Below, in pieces: positions 51,001 to 54,697 of a stretch of DNA of 64,000 nt. The translations under genes and the position numbers were made by a program. The DNA comes from Lamellibrachia columna (taxonomy: Eukaryota; Annelida; Polychaeta; Sabellida; Siboglinidae), in NCBI GenBank assembly GCA_963662155.1, contig OY759267.1:12399623-12463622 (forward strand). Direction: 5' to 3'. How positions within the stretch are numbered: position 1 is the stretch's first letter; each line of letters starts with the position of its first letter. Below the pieces are notes generated by a model. The model made no database searches, was not told where the DNA came from, and saw only the letters and a list, made by a program, of their open reading frames with translations.

Positions 51001-53575
51001 TTAACGAATAATTTAGATGGGAAGCATCTTAACTGGGAAAACTGTAGGTCCTTCAAGAATAGCAATTTATGGACTTGGATCACGTTTTCTGATAGCATTT
51101 AATGTTTGCTTGACAGGAATATGTATCTCCAGGAGTACACATACTCCCAGGTTGGGAACCACTGCTTTAGAGTGACACCTTCCATGGTATAGTCCAGTTT
51201 TTGTGGGTTGTGAGTTTTATACGTATGGAGTCTATAGCGTTTTTCTGGGTTAAAAGTCATTTGCCATTTCTGGGCCCCGAGTGACATTTTACACAGATCA
51301 TGTTGAGGGGCAACTATATCAGCAACACTTTCAATTGTCCTGAAGAACAAATAATCATCTGCAAAGAGTTTAATGTGAGAAGTAAGATCTTCACCAATAT
51401 CATCTATACAATACTGTAGTTTGTGACTCTGTACGTATGTGTGCCCGGGGACCCATGGTGATGGTTGGTTTGTGCATTAAAAAATATTCAATAAAATTAT
51501 ATTAAATCATAATTTTCAGCGGTTTCACTGATAGCCTGATTTTCTGTCTGTTTTGTTTCTTTTTAAGGTCAAAATCTGTTGGGCTTTTCAGGAATCCATT
51601 TCATCAAAGCTCATGCAGCATAACTAAAATAGAAATATAGATTCAAGAGATCATTGACATTACATTTAAAATAATTAACTATGAACAACTGCAATATTAA
51701 AAAAAAAAATGGATGTATAATTTTTCTCGTAGTCAACCATTGATTCAACAAATACAGGAATGCAACTTGATATTTAATAATAAAAATAGCTTCTTATCAG
51801 AACTCTAGCAAACTGACTTTGATGTTATCAGAGAACAAAATAATGTTTATGACCTCGTGTACTTGAGTATTTATGTTCTTCCCCTCATTGTTTTTGCATA
51901 GAATTTTGCTATATTTATTAAATAAACATTGGAGCAAATTGTTCTTGAAGACAGTTAAAATAAACTATTTCATTTCAGTATGCCAGATCTAAAAACTTTT
52001 TTCAATTTTGCATTCTATCTTTCTTTTATTCCAAATGGATCAGATTCGACTAAGGTGACAAGACTCTTGAAGATAAACTGCTCTATGAGGTGGGACGCAC
52101 TCTATCTCACAGATATCCTTGGTTAATCAAATGCCTTTGTTAGGATGTTGCATTATACATGTGCTTCTTGATATGTCAATACTGATGTCCCAGTTATACA
52201 GATAACCAAATTTGAAAAAAATTATGGTAAGGTTGACCATTTGGCAGAATTGCCCCTGACCATGTTTATAGTATTTATCTTTTTCCATTTCTAATGTTCC
52301 CTTCCACTGATTTAAAACAATCTGTAGCTGAGCATGTTCTTTTCCCTGAACACTCCACCATTAAATATAATATAAAAATGAATACAAGATGTATGTGAAT
52401 GTGCCACCTTTGTTTTTTACTGTTCTTGCTTAGTCGAAGATCATCTTTGAGGTCTCTCAAATAGTTGACTGCTTCATTGTCGCCCTGGTGGGTCGACTTC
52501 ACCAATCCTACAACAATTATGACTAGTTTATGTTGGTTCATTGATATAATAGGTTTATGCCATCATTCTGAGTGAAATGTCACAATCATTAGTCTAGGTG
52601 GCAAAATTACTACTATTTGTAATTTTGTTATCTTGACAATTTAAAAAAATCTTCCAATTCAAACACAAAACAGCAATACTGTGAATGTTTTTTAAAACTG
52701 CCCTTTGACGCAAATGATCTGGACAGGCCTTACTGGATGGCCACCATCTTGACAGGCCTGACTGGATGCCCACCACCTGGACAGGCCTGGTTGGATGGGC
52801 ACCGTCTGGACAGGCCTTACTGGATGGGCACCGTTTGGACAGACCTTAAGACCTTATTGGATGGGAGCTGCCTGGACAGGCGTGACTGGATAGGCACCGT
52901 CCAGATAAATCTGACTGGATGGACACTGTCTGGACTGAATGAGTGTTTCCAAGGGTACTAAGTGAATCTTTCCAAGGGTACCAAATGAATCTTTCCATGG
53001 GTACAAAGTGAATATTTCCAAGCATCCACAAACTGAATCTTCCTAAGGGTACGGAGTGAATGTTTCCATGGGAACAGAATTAACCTTTCCAAGCATACAA
53101 AATGAATATTTCCATGGGTACAGAGTGAATCTTTCCAAGGGTGTAGAGTGAAACATGATTACCAATTTACTTCCTTACTAAATTTCCTTATTCTTGCAAA
53201 ACAATATTAGATTCTATCACTGGTCTAGGAGAGTGGAAGGAACTGAGTTTATTCTCCAAGGACAGCACAAACAAATGTCAAAATAATATTTTTTTCTTCA
53301 AATATTCAAATTCATTTTTAAATCACCTCTGATGTTGTGAAACATGTTCACTGGCTCCTAAAAGGAGTACTTTCGTAGGTGATCTTTAAAATATTCCTCT
53401 TACCTGGTAGCAGCGCATTCTCTGAAAAGTATGTCTTAGCATTGAAAGGGGTGTATGCAAGTGTGAGAAACCAAGCCAAGCCAATGATGTAGCAGACGAT
53501 ACACAGCTTGTTATTGTACTGCAGAATGATGCCCATCAACTTCTGTCGTGTCTTCGGATTACTTAACAAGCCCAT
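5708..53575 (-). CDS. GPAA1: GPAA1, GPI transamidase subunit (whole gene, 12 coding exons)
   Basis: GPAA1 is a subunit of the ER GPI transamidase (with PIGK, PIGS, PIGT, PIGU), which replaces a C-terminal signal with a GPI anchor. Exons in order: 53575-53404, 52507-52408, 47479-47371, 43975-43816, 42485-42384, 38648-38452, 37996-37797, 30941-30771, 24287-24146, 23027-22825, 20712-20536, 5978-5708. They sum to 2004 nt (667 aa plus stop), and all phases join. An N-terminal membrane segment (about residues 23-42) is followed by a luminal M28-peptidase-like domain with family motifs such as [35 protein letters not shown] and [17 protein letters not shown]. Several C-terminal membrane segments follow, ending [12 protein letters not shown]. 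The start ATG lies in AAGAAATGG with A at -3. Introns run from 0.45 to 14.6 kb and hold most of the repeats in this window. Identity rests on recognising motifs across every exon. Confidence 0.93.
6324..7050. mobile_element. TIR element with Myb/SANT ORF, flanked by 15-bp direct repeat
   Basis: Inverted ends share TTGACACACTAGACATCG. The GGTTGCAACCGATAG motif recurs just inside both ends. The element sits inside the L2-like LINE and is flanked on both sides by ATGTTTGTCTTAACA (6308-6322 and 7051-7065). It contains one Myb/SANT-like ORF and no transposase. The Myb ORF suggests the PIF-Harbinger/IS3EU group, but the flanking repeat is too long for it. Confidence 0.65.
6572..6853 (-). CDS. Myb/SANT-like DNA-binding protein of the TIR element
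   Basis: 93 aa. After an acidic N-terminus, residues about 38-90 read [20 protein letters not shown], then [20 protein letters not shown] and [13 protein letters not shown], a trihelix/Myb-SANT (Myb_DNA-bind_4 type) domain with the typical W..E and R...QC..K.K.LK..YK spacing. Such ORFs accompany Harbinger-type transposases and help bind the ends or assist nuclear import. It is intact in length. No partner transposase is in the element, so it is probably a relic of a once two-gene transposon. Confidence 0.6.
   Translation of the reverse strand: MAMWCSFDDKMDSEADASTGNEECKPSNINGTNAEVSAIIDIWANVEIQGQLECVETRDFSNVSEEMRARGFTRSYKQCRNKIKWLKHEYKQQ
7513..11697. mobile_element. hAT fold-back element carrying a CR1 insertion
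   Basis: Ends CAGGGCTGAGCAGCAGTACT and, reversed, CATGGCTGTGCTGCAGTACT are flanked by a perfect 8-bp duplication GTCTTAAC (7505-7512, 11698-11705), diagnostic for hAT. The arms 7513-7974 and about 11191-11697 are inverted copies for most of their length, down to an inner TTGCATCTGATGAACATCAG pair. A CR1 LINE occupies the loop. Non-autonomous. Confidence 0.85.
7980..11189 (-). mobile_element. CR1-type LINE, copy A (5'-truncated, internally duplicated)
   Basis: Its 3' end (7980, TTTAACAAGATTTGCC) matches the other copies. Moving 5', 8421-8068 encodes the C-terminal tail, 9337-8525 an RT block, 9985-9458 a second, diverged copy of the same RT block, 10601-10311 the RT N-terminus and 11190-10546 the EN-RT linker. 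So ~930 bp is present twice (about 8506-9437 and 9440-10362). Truncated at 11189 inside ORF2. Frameshifts and stops make it dead. The RT reads [19 protein letters not shown] and KFADDTKLF. Confidence 0.9.
12002..12492. mobile_element. Short inverted-repeat element
   Basis: GACAAAAGCCCCACAAT at 12002 faces ATTGTAGGGCTTTTGTC at 12460-12476, followed by a second GGGGCTTTTGTCC. This looks like a MITE with doubled ends. 11706-12001 to its left shows nothing recognisable. Confidence 0.4.
12907..13244. mobile_element. hAT-like MITE, family of the 31968 element
   Basis: Starts CAGGGTTGAAAAAAATCATG and ends with the reverse (CATGATTTAAATCAAACAAC then CCTG). Interior blocks (TACAGCTACACAAGTGTGCG, TTGATCTCGATGCTTGTAAA) are shared with the larger element at 31968-32759. 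It appears to be an internally deleted sibling. Confidence 0.7.
13611..14070. mobile_element. MITE copy 1 (GGTCAGACCA family)
   Basis: Ends GTCAGACCACAGTTGA and TCAACTGTGGTCTTACCCC are inverted. The 460-bp body is nearly identical to 15703-16156, so the two are recent sister insertions. Confidence 0.65.
15703..16156. mobile_element. MITE copy 2 (GGTCAGACCA family)
   Basis: Ends TGGGGTCAGACCA and TGGTCTAACCCCA are inverted. It differs from copy 1 by a few substitutions and short indels. Direct orientation to copy 1, about 2.1 kb apart. Confidence 0.65.
16793..17101 (+). pseudogene. hAT transposase exon remnant
   Basis: The frame reads [20 protein letters not shown] then [24 protein letters not shown] (shown with a gap), matching the 'L..L..TA..I.K...PFT.F..LC.LQ..NG..LG' part of hAT proteins related to ZMYM/ZNF862-like genes. 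An acceptor-like TTGCAG at 16809 may mark the exon start. The flanks do not continue the protein. Confidence 0.5.
17489..18535 (+). mobile_element. CR1-type LINE, copy B (RT C-terminal third)
   Basis: 5'-truncated inside the RT. The frame 17539-18444 is intact for 301 codons: [28 protein letters not shown] (catalytic ADD), the thumb-like [20 protein letters not shown], and the end [17 protein letters not shown]. It ends with the family's GGATGGCAAATCTTGTTAAA. This is the least damaged copy of this part. It is antisense to GPAA1. Confidence 0.9.
18789..19823. mobile_element. MITE with doubled terminal motif
   Basis: The left end is GGACAGTTGCTCACTAAGG followed 25 bp on by GGACAGTTGCTCACC. The right end is the same arrangement reversed, giving ~50-bp TIRs that each contain the motif twice. 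A further GGTGAGCAACTGTC lies just outside at 19823. The interior has no coding potential I recognise. Confidence 0.55.
20216..20535. other. Intron 11 start, no feature seen
   Basis: AT-rich sequence between the pogo-like element and the exon 11 donor. I see no repeat or coding signal. Confidence 0.4.
20536..20712 (-). CDS. GPAA1: GPAA1 exon 11
   Basis: Acceptor TTTGTGTAG|GA, phase 2. Encodes [20 protein letters not shown] and [20 protein letters not shown], matching the 'LALTNFSLGFLLA' membrane segment. Donor CAGCCG|GTAAGT, phase 2, followed by the 14.6-kb intron 11. Confidence 0.92.
20770..21560 (+). repeat. Purine-strand minisatellite in GPAA1 intron 10
   Basis: About 20 degenerate copies of a 30-45-bp unit built from GGGATGGAGGGTGAGAGAGA and CACATGCAGG. 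The plus strand is almost pyrimidine-free between CACATG blocks. The long Pro/Ser/Leu/His-rich open frames on the minus strand come from the repeat and are not genes. Confidence 0.85.
21797..22330 (-). pseudogene. Tc1/mariner-type transposase pseudogene
   Basis: The minus strand reads [20 protein letters not shown] then [40 protein letters not shown] and W. This is the HTH/linker and pre-DDE region of Tc1-like transposases. A deletion removes the catalytic middle. The C-terminus follows as [15 protein letters not shown], a stop, then after a frameshift [17 protein letters not shown]. Inactive. Confidence 0.75.
22331..22748. other. Intron 10, no feature seen
   Basis: Between the Tc1 pseudogene and the palindrome. 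No repeat unit or coding signal that I can support. Confidence 0.4.
22749..22814. repeat. Perfect 66-bp palindrome
   Basis: Each 33-base arm is an exact reverse complement, with the centre at TACTAGCTAGTA and no spacer. It lies 10 nt downstream of the GPAA1 exon 10 donor. Confidence 0.95.
22825..23027 (-). CDS. GPAA1: GPAA1 exon 10
   Basis: Acceptor TTTTCCCAG|CAG, phase 0; CAGCAG gives an alternative start three bases later. Encodes [20 protein letters not shown] and [16 protein letters not shown], two membrane segments. Donor CAGAG|GTAGGC, phase 2. A perfect palindrome begins 10 nt after the exon end (see findings). Confidence 0.92.
23366..23975. repeat. 33-bp minisatellite in GPAA1 intron 9
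   Basis: About 18 copies of a unit such as GACAAATACAGACACAGTAC plus CAGATGAGTACAT. Because the unit is 11 codons long, frames stay open on both strands, giving false ORFs ([11 protein letters not shown] repeats). Confidence 0.9.
24146..24287 (-). CDS. GPAA1: GPAA1 exon 9 (acidic loop)
   Basis: Acceptor GTGTCAG|CC, phase 2, with a weak pyrimidine tract. Encodes about 48 polar, Glu/Lys/Ser-rich residues ([28 protein letters not shown]) forming the variable loop between membrane segments. Sequence identity is not conserved here in the family. The call rests on phase fit (2 in, 0 out) and position. Confidence 0.78.
24513..25035. repeat. Three tandem copies of a ~195-bp unit
   Basis: Each copy holds GTTTCAAAATCGATAAAG, TTTTCGAGATATGATTTTT, GCATTTGATATTGA and GATGTCAATAAAAA in the same order, with growing divergence to the right. 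Located in intron 8. Confidence 0.7.
25166..25275. repeat. Perfect 110-bp palindrome
   Basis: Arms of 55 bases (25166-25220 and 25221-25275) are exact reverse complements, with a 20-bp AT dinucleotide run at the centre. Another AT run follows at 25276-25296. Confidence 0.95.
25297..25550. mobile_element. Small MITE left of CR1 copy C
   Basis: GTATGAGACTTCTTAT at the left faces its near-reverse ATAAGAAGTCTCGTAC at about 25532-25547. An inverted copy of its interior (CAGTAGAAAGACACACT block) lies beyond the far end of the CR1 element at 29808-29885. Confidence 0.5.
25736..28569 (-). pseudogene. CR1 ORF2: endonuclease-reverse transcriptase, broken
   Basis: Starts two bases after ORF1 in another frame. 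Endonuclease: [46 protein letters not shown] follows IQWNSL, then the linker (SNHNQIHFD-like). A 2-nt deletion near 27352 shifts the frame into the [83 protein letters not shown] second 2-nt loss after LIIPL (near 26160) truncates it, and the tail follows at 26053-25736. All catalytic motifs are visible, but the reading frame is not continuous. Confidence 0.85.
28572..29765 (-). pseudogene. CR1 ORF1: zinc-binding plus SGNH esterase-like protein, one stop
   Basis: The N-terminus has a PHD-like Cys series ([10 protein letters not shown]...GC...FECRGC) and a short coiled coil ([15 protein letters not shown]). It is followed by about 100 residues of Lys/Gly/Glu/Thr-rich imperfect repeats ([10 protein letters not shown] units), then the esterase: [11 protein letters not shown] (GDS nucleophile block), VHVGTNNV (block III) and DGLHLSGKG (Asp/His block). 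An in-frame TAG at 28872-28874 splits it between the second and third blocks. ORF1 esterases of this kind are known in CR1-clade LINEs, where they are thought to act with RNA or membranes during retrotransposition. Confidence 0.8.
29938..30009. repeat. TGCG tetranucleotide microsatellite
   Basis: About 16 uninterrupted TGCG/GTGC units. Confidence 0.95.
30295..30665. repeat. 47-bp minisatellite beside GPAA1 exon 8
   Basis: About eight copies of a unit containing GGCTGGCAACATGACTGTGG and AGTGCCTG(C/T)TGGGTCCACA. It ends about 105 bp downstream (3' on the GPAA1 strand) of the exon 8 donor. Confidence 0.85.
30771..30941 (-). CDS. GPAA1: GPAA1 exon 8
   Basis: Acceptor GTTGCAG|TC, phase 2. Encodes [20 protein letters not shown] and a membrane segment ([20 protein letters not shown]). 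This is the junction between the luminal domain and the C-terminal membrane bundle. Donor TACAG|GTATGG. Confidence 0.92.
30942..31689. other. Intron 7 part with a 65-bp direct duplication
   Basis: At 31136-31260 a block with ATGATCGTGGAAAACA.. CAGAAT.CACGGAATC occurs twice (the second copy reads GTGATCGTGG). Otherwise plain AT-rich intron. Confidence 0.45.
31690..33411. mobile_element. Mariner-type MITE or relic (TA target) holding a hAT element
   Basis: Ends GGGGAAGGCAGTGTTAGTTG and, reversed, GGGGAAGGCAGTGTTATTTG are each flanked by TA. Internal GTTAGTTGAGCC repeats occur near both ends. A hAT element (31968-32759) sits inside. A detached end of the same family is at 56355-56433. No transposase recognised. 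Confidence 0.65.
31968..32759. mobile_element. hAT element with perfect 8-bp target duplication
   Basis: Starts CAGGGTTGAAAAAAATCATG and ends with ATCAAACAACCATG (expected CCCTG, one change). TGCACAGG flanks both sides (31960-31967, 32760-32767). Its interior has a short open frame (32375-32575) with no recognised domain. It is a larger sibling of 12907-13244. Confidence 0.8.
33640..33810 (-). pseudogene. LINE RT C-terminal scrap
   Basis: The minus strand reads [20 protein letters not shown] then [16 protein letters not shown], the 'S.R.GA.IWNSLP..L' end of an L2/CR1-group RT. Short and isolated. Confidence 0.45.
33990..34821 (-). mobile_element. hAT-like element, copy 1 (CAGGCCCTTAGCCAG family)
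   Basis: The outer end at 34821, reversed, reads CAGGCCCTTAGCCAGGGAC. The sequence then follows copy 2 (47908-49306) in inverted orientation until about 33990, where the match stops. Contains the conserved ORF at 34244-34552. Confidence 0.6.
34244..34552 (-). CDS. Conserved short ORF of the CAGGCCC element (copy 1)
   Basis: 102 aa with a basic start ([20 protein letters not shown]) then [20 protein letters not shown] and a hydrophobic, acidic tail. The protein is almost the same as in copy 2, differing by a few residues and one in-frame gap. It resembles the N-terminal low-complexity part before the zinc finger of some hAT transposases, but I cannot confirm this. Confidence 0.4.
   Translation of the reverse strand: MTRMSWGEFKMAPAKRVKRCDMSTSKFTTINAFFVNMNKSRVPAIVPEQSESASFVMFVEIHNVDVLIASNQDATVLLPTAGTLQWPSAIVVYFETGSDSHA
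35062..35866. mobile_element. Insert with inverted ends inside the LINE endonuclease
   Basis: CAGGGTTTGATTTTAA at 35062 mirrors the right end, reversed CAGGGCTAGATTTTAA, ending 35866. The TIR style suggests hAT. The flanking 8-mers (GTCGCAAA, GTGAACCA) do not match. It holds the 55-bp tandem repeat below. Confidence 0.45.
35219..35445. repeat. 55-bp tandem repeat, four copies
   Basis: Units contain CAAAACTATACTTTGTTGCT and ACAACGATGTTATGTCGCTG followed by ATGTCATCAGAGCGG. Confidence 0.85.
36165..37205. repeat. 48-bp minisatellite in GPAA1 intron 7
   Basis: About 21 copies of a unit containing GGTACAAGGATGGTGCAAG, AAAACTGTTGTAGGTGCAGG and GTGATAACA. The unit is 16 codons, so several frames remain open on both strands (a 474-codon frame on the minus strand is an artefact of this). 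No protein is proposed. Confidence 0.93.
37206..37796. other. Intron 7 start, no feature seen
   Basis: AT-rich intron DNA next to exon 7, without a repeat unit or protein similarity that I can support. Confidence 0.4.
37797..37996 (-). CDS. GPAA1: GPAA1 exon 7
   Basis: Acceptor TTTTTAG|ACT, phase 0. Encodes [20 protein letters not shown] then [20 protein letters not shown], matching the 'GxPHGxHGLF..Y.VEALTL' part of GPAA1. Donor ACCAG|GTATTG, phase 2. Confidence 0.93.
38020..38425. repeat. ~43-bp degenerate tandem repeat filling intron 6
   Basis: About nine copies built from GTTAGACAGCAGTCCATCTA and GAACTAGTCCT. They occupy nearly all of the 455-bp intron between exons 6 and 7. Confidence 0.8.
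38452..38648 (-). CDS. GPAA1: GPAA1 exon 6
   Basis: Acceptor CCTTACAG|AT, phase 1. Encodes [20 protein letters not shown], then [20 protein letters not shown], ending LQKQ. The QLPNLDL block is a family hallmark. Donor CAG|GTTTGT, phase 0. Confidence 0.93.
39155..40205. repeat. ~195-bp diverged satellite, about six units
   Basis: Recurring anchors in order: TTTGAAAGCTTAATGTCTCC, a CAAA.GAGG block, GTGG.GCAGTAGG.A.GGAG, GATCAAACAAGGTCAC, and ATTACAA..GCTGTGTATTT. Divergence between units is high, so the array is old. 38649-39154 to its left shows nothing I recognise. Confidence 0.75.
40315..41245. repeat. 41-bp minisatellite with two alternating unit types
   Basis: About 22 copies of CAACCATGTCTGGATGTATT plus ATATATTTACACTCACCCACT. 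One unit type has ACTCACCCACTCAACC, the other ACTCAAACACACAACC, arranged in a higher-order order. A 41-bp unit cycles through all frames, giving three overlapping open frames on the plus strand that are not genes. Confidence 0.93.
41505..41860. repeat. Two ~185-bp direct repeats
   Basis: A block with ACATGA..CTACATAAAA and CAACATATTTGATTCATGTT plus TGCTTTAT occurs at about 41520 and again at about 41720. 41861-42383 to the right shows no feature. Confidence 0.6.
42384..42485 (-). CDS. GPAA1: GPAA1 exon 5
   Basis: Acceptor TTGTACAG|GA, phase 1. Encodes [20 protein letters not shown] and [13 protein letters not shown], nearly the human wording in this segment. The donor is GAGT|GTGAGT, phase 1. 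It was preferred over the overlapping GTGTGA because exon 6 then reads in frame. Confidence 0.93.
42530..42665. repeat. ~46-bp repeat just upstream of exon 5
   Basis: Three copies containing GACACTGGAGCAGTCTGA and CATCGTAAGATC. On the GPAA1 strand this lies close before the exon 5 acceptor. Confidence 0.6.
42823..43688. mobile_element. Pogo/Tigger-like element in intron 4
   Basis: Ends CAGTAGTACCTGCCTTCAAC on both sides (the right one reversed), each next to TA. Subterminal GAGGGGACACCTG.. repeats occur at both ends. About 300 bp of the interior (43000-43330) is a reverse copy of 54920-55260. Flanking host DNA has a 45-bp CACCTCTATAAAGCCTGCTG repeat. Confidence 0.7.
43816..43975 (-). CDS. 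GPAA1: GPAA1 exon 4
   Basis: Acceptor TTTACAG|ACA, phase 0. Encodes [20 protein letters not shown] followed by AIVLAVPF and [11 protein letters not shown], the most conserved early part of the luminal M28-like fold. Donor CGAA|GTAAGT. Confidence 0.93.
43976..44644. other. Intron 3 3' end, no feature seen
   Basis: AT-rich DNA between the hAT-like element and the exon 4 acceptor. No coding or repeat signal noted. Confidence 0.4.
44645..45555. mobile_element. hAT-like element with AATAGTAATAG-rich ends
   Basis: CAGGCCTGGGGTAATAG at the left mirrors CAGGCCTGGGGTCTATTAC (reversed) at the right, with further TAATAGTAATAG runs inside both. No flanking duplication is visible. A 136-codon open frame at 44848-45258 has no recognised domain. 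Confidence 0.5.
46405..46757. repeat. 29-bp minisatellite in intron 3
   Basis: About 12 near-identical copies of CCATCCACACACTCTGGCTT AGACTGGAG (split here). 45556-46404 to the left is AT-rich with no feature; 46758-47370 has only a short CCGGGAG..CTCCCGG palindromic patch near 46825-46890. Confidence 0.92.
47371..47479 (-). CDS. GPAA1: GPAA1 exon 3
   Basis: Acceptor TTGGCAG|T, phase 2. Encodes [20 protein letters not shown] and [15 protein letters not shown], matching the family's 'WLE...LGL..Y.Q.F' stretch of the luminal domain. The donor is GGCCAC|GTATGT, and the exon ends in phase 0. Confidence 0.88.
47908..49306 (+). mobile_element. hAT-like element, copy 2 (CAGGCCCTTAGCCAG family)
   Basis: The left end CAGGCCCTCAGACAAGG and right end CTGGCTAAGGGCCTG form imperfect TIRs. 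Flanking 8-mers do not match. It carries the conserved ORF (48204-48584) and, near the right end, several GGCCAATAATGG/TTGGCTTACCAG half-repeats. It is the longest copy of the three. Confidence 0.6.
48204..48584 (+). CDS. Conserved short ORF of the CAGGCCC element (copy 2)
   Basis: 126 aa. The C-terminal 95 residues match the copy at 34244-34552 almost exactly ([20 protein letters not shown] ... [20 protein letters not shown]), with an extra in-frame Glu/Ser/Asp stretch. Two copies keeping the frame, one with an indel of a multiple of three, suggests past coding. No known domain. Confidence 0.4.
   Translation: MVGKRVSVAFLSAYPLALSFEETIPWGELKMTPAKRVKRCDMSTSKFTTINAFFVNMNKSRVPAIVPEQSESASFVMFVEIHNVDVLIASNQDANVLLPTAGTLQWPSAIVVYFETESDSGSDSHV
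49940..51164 (-). mobile_element. hAT transposon (ZBED5/SCAND3-like), with target duplication
   Basis: Ends CAGTGGTTCCCAACCT on both sides, flanked by CTTTAGAG (49932-49939 and 51165-51172). Inserted into the LINE RT. Contains a broken transposase on the minus strand. Confidence 0.88.
50075..51098 (-). pseudogene. hAT transposase C-terminal half, broken
   Basis: Readable blocks in order: [14 protein letters not shown], then [23 protein letters not shown], then after a stop and frame change [20 protein letters not shown] and [14 protein letters not shown], and finally [20 protein letters not shown]. They match ZBED5/SCAND3-type hAT proteins ('LA.L.DIF..LN.LNL.LQG', 'FPD', 'L..P.I..L...KQ.Q.SH'). 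The BED finger and N-terminal catalytic part are gone. Confidence 0.75.
51416..52407. other. Intron 2 5' part, no feature seen
   Basis: AT-rich intron DNA. I see no TIR, tandem unit or protein similarity. Confidence 0.4.
52408..52507 (-). CDS. GPAA1: GPAA1 exon 2
   Basis: Acceptor TTGTAG|GA completes Gly58 and continues [20 protein letters not shown]. Two donors compete. AAGAACA|GTAAAA looks better locally, but it leaves phase 1 and puts a TGA just inside exon 3. ACAAAG|GTGGCA, 13 nt further on, leaves phase 2 and reads through cleanly, so I chose it. The exact end is the weakest point of the gene model. Confidence 0.75.
52720..52945. repeat. 29-bp minisatellite in intron 1
   Basis: About eight copies of GACAGGCCTTACTGGATGGG CACCGTCTG (split here), diverging to the right. 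Confidence 0.85.
52945..53155. repeat. ~23-bp tandem repeat in intron 1
   Basis: About nine copies of GAATCTTTCCAAGGGTACC AAGT-type units, directly abutting the 29-bp array. The two arrays fill nearly half of the 896-bp intron. Confidence 0.8.
53404..53575 (-). CDS. GPAA1: GPAA1 exon 1 (N-terminus)
   Basis: Encodes residues 1-57 plus one base. It starts [12 protein letters not shown], close to the vertebrate start, then has a hydrophobic segment ([19 protein letters not shown]) and ends [10 protein letters not shown]. The donor reads CAG|GTAAGA, a strong consensus. Just upstream lies a possible UTR acceptor (AG at 53608-53607, ATAG|GC). Confidence 0.93.
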
Positions 53576-53584
53576 TTCTTGGCA

Positions 53585-53593
53585 TCAGTTCAT
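53585..53593 (-). promoter_or_regulatory. Minimal upstream ORF in GPAA1 leader
   Basis: An ATG-AAC-TGA triplet run lies 9 nt upstream of the GPAA1 start codon. If this DNA is in the mature leader, it is a two-residue uORF that could reduce initiation at the main ATG. This is read from sequence only; the 5' end of the transcript is unknown. Confidence 0.3.
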
Positions 53594-54697
53594 GTAAGTC
53601 ACAAGCCTATAAATATGAATAAAAATGAATCAGGGTCATTCCATAGGAAATCAATCGGCAACATTTTTACCACATTGTTTTCATTAACAAGTTTCATACA
53701 AAAAATACTGTGGGCCCATGATAACATCAATTTCCCCCCAATTTTGTGTTACATCTTAACACATGTATACATAACTTTGGCTGTAATTGTGGTAAAGTGC
53801 TGATATTGGTCTTAAAATTAAGCCAAGGCATTCAGTGGTGTCAAAATAAGCCGATGAACAACAAAATGTGCCTTCTACTCATCCTTGTGCGCCGGCTACT
53901 TTGATCTTGATCATTTCTACTTTGATCCTGATCATTTCTACTTTGATCATGATCATTTCATATCTCAAATTACTTAACTGTGTTCCATTAGTTTCGATTA
54001 AACAAATAAACATACTGAATTTTACAAACAGTGGCACAACATCAGTCTGGAAAATGGTTATGGCTATAGCATCAAAAAAGTAAGATGCTGTTGAAGATGC
54101 TGACTATCTATTTTGATTATCCCACTTGGTTCACTGGTGTCCAAATATGTAGTGTGTGAATAGTTTATGAAACAACCGCAGTCGATTTAATAAAAAATGC
54201 CTATTTTCTCAAATCAACGACAAATTTGACTTTAGTTGTTAGATCTGGTAAGGATCAAAATAGCGGATATCCAAAATGGTAAACACTGCGCGGGTCAATT
54301 CTGATCATGAGTGTGAACTCTATCCCCTCGCCAATCACATGCCTAAGTTACAAAATTTCACCACGGAAGAAAATTGTGATTTTTCAGCATTTCGATTTTC
54401 ACTTTGAACAGTTAATGCTTGAACAATCATTAACTAATTTAATAGTACATTACAAGTACATCTGAGTACTTTTTCAATGATATTGTGAACATTATTTTAT
54501 TTCTTATTATTTTTATCAAATCATTAACTACAACATTTTCAAAAAGTATGATTGCAAATTGTATTACCTGCATATGAATCAAATTAACAAAATATTTTGT
54601 GTTCTTGCATGCATCTCAGCTGAGTTATATATGTTTTCTAATACGGGATCATTAAAAACACTTTTATTATGTCAATTATATTGCAATAACCATATTA

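Larger units (their letters stand above)
49715..51415 (-). pseudogene. LINE reverse transcriptase, split by a hAT element
   Basis: 5' piece (51415-51165): [20 protein letters not shown], then [33 protein letters not shown] and YTMEGVTL. 3' piece (below 49940): [31 protein letters not shown] and [15 protein letters not shown]. This is a jockey/CR1-group RT of a lineage different from the CR1 copies A-D. It also has a frameshift, so it is dead. Confidence 0.75.
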
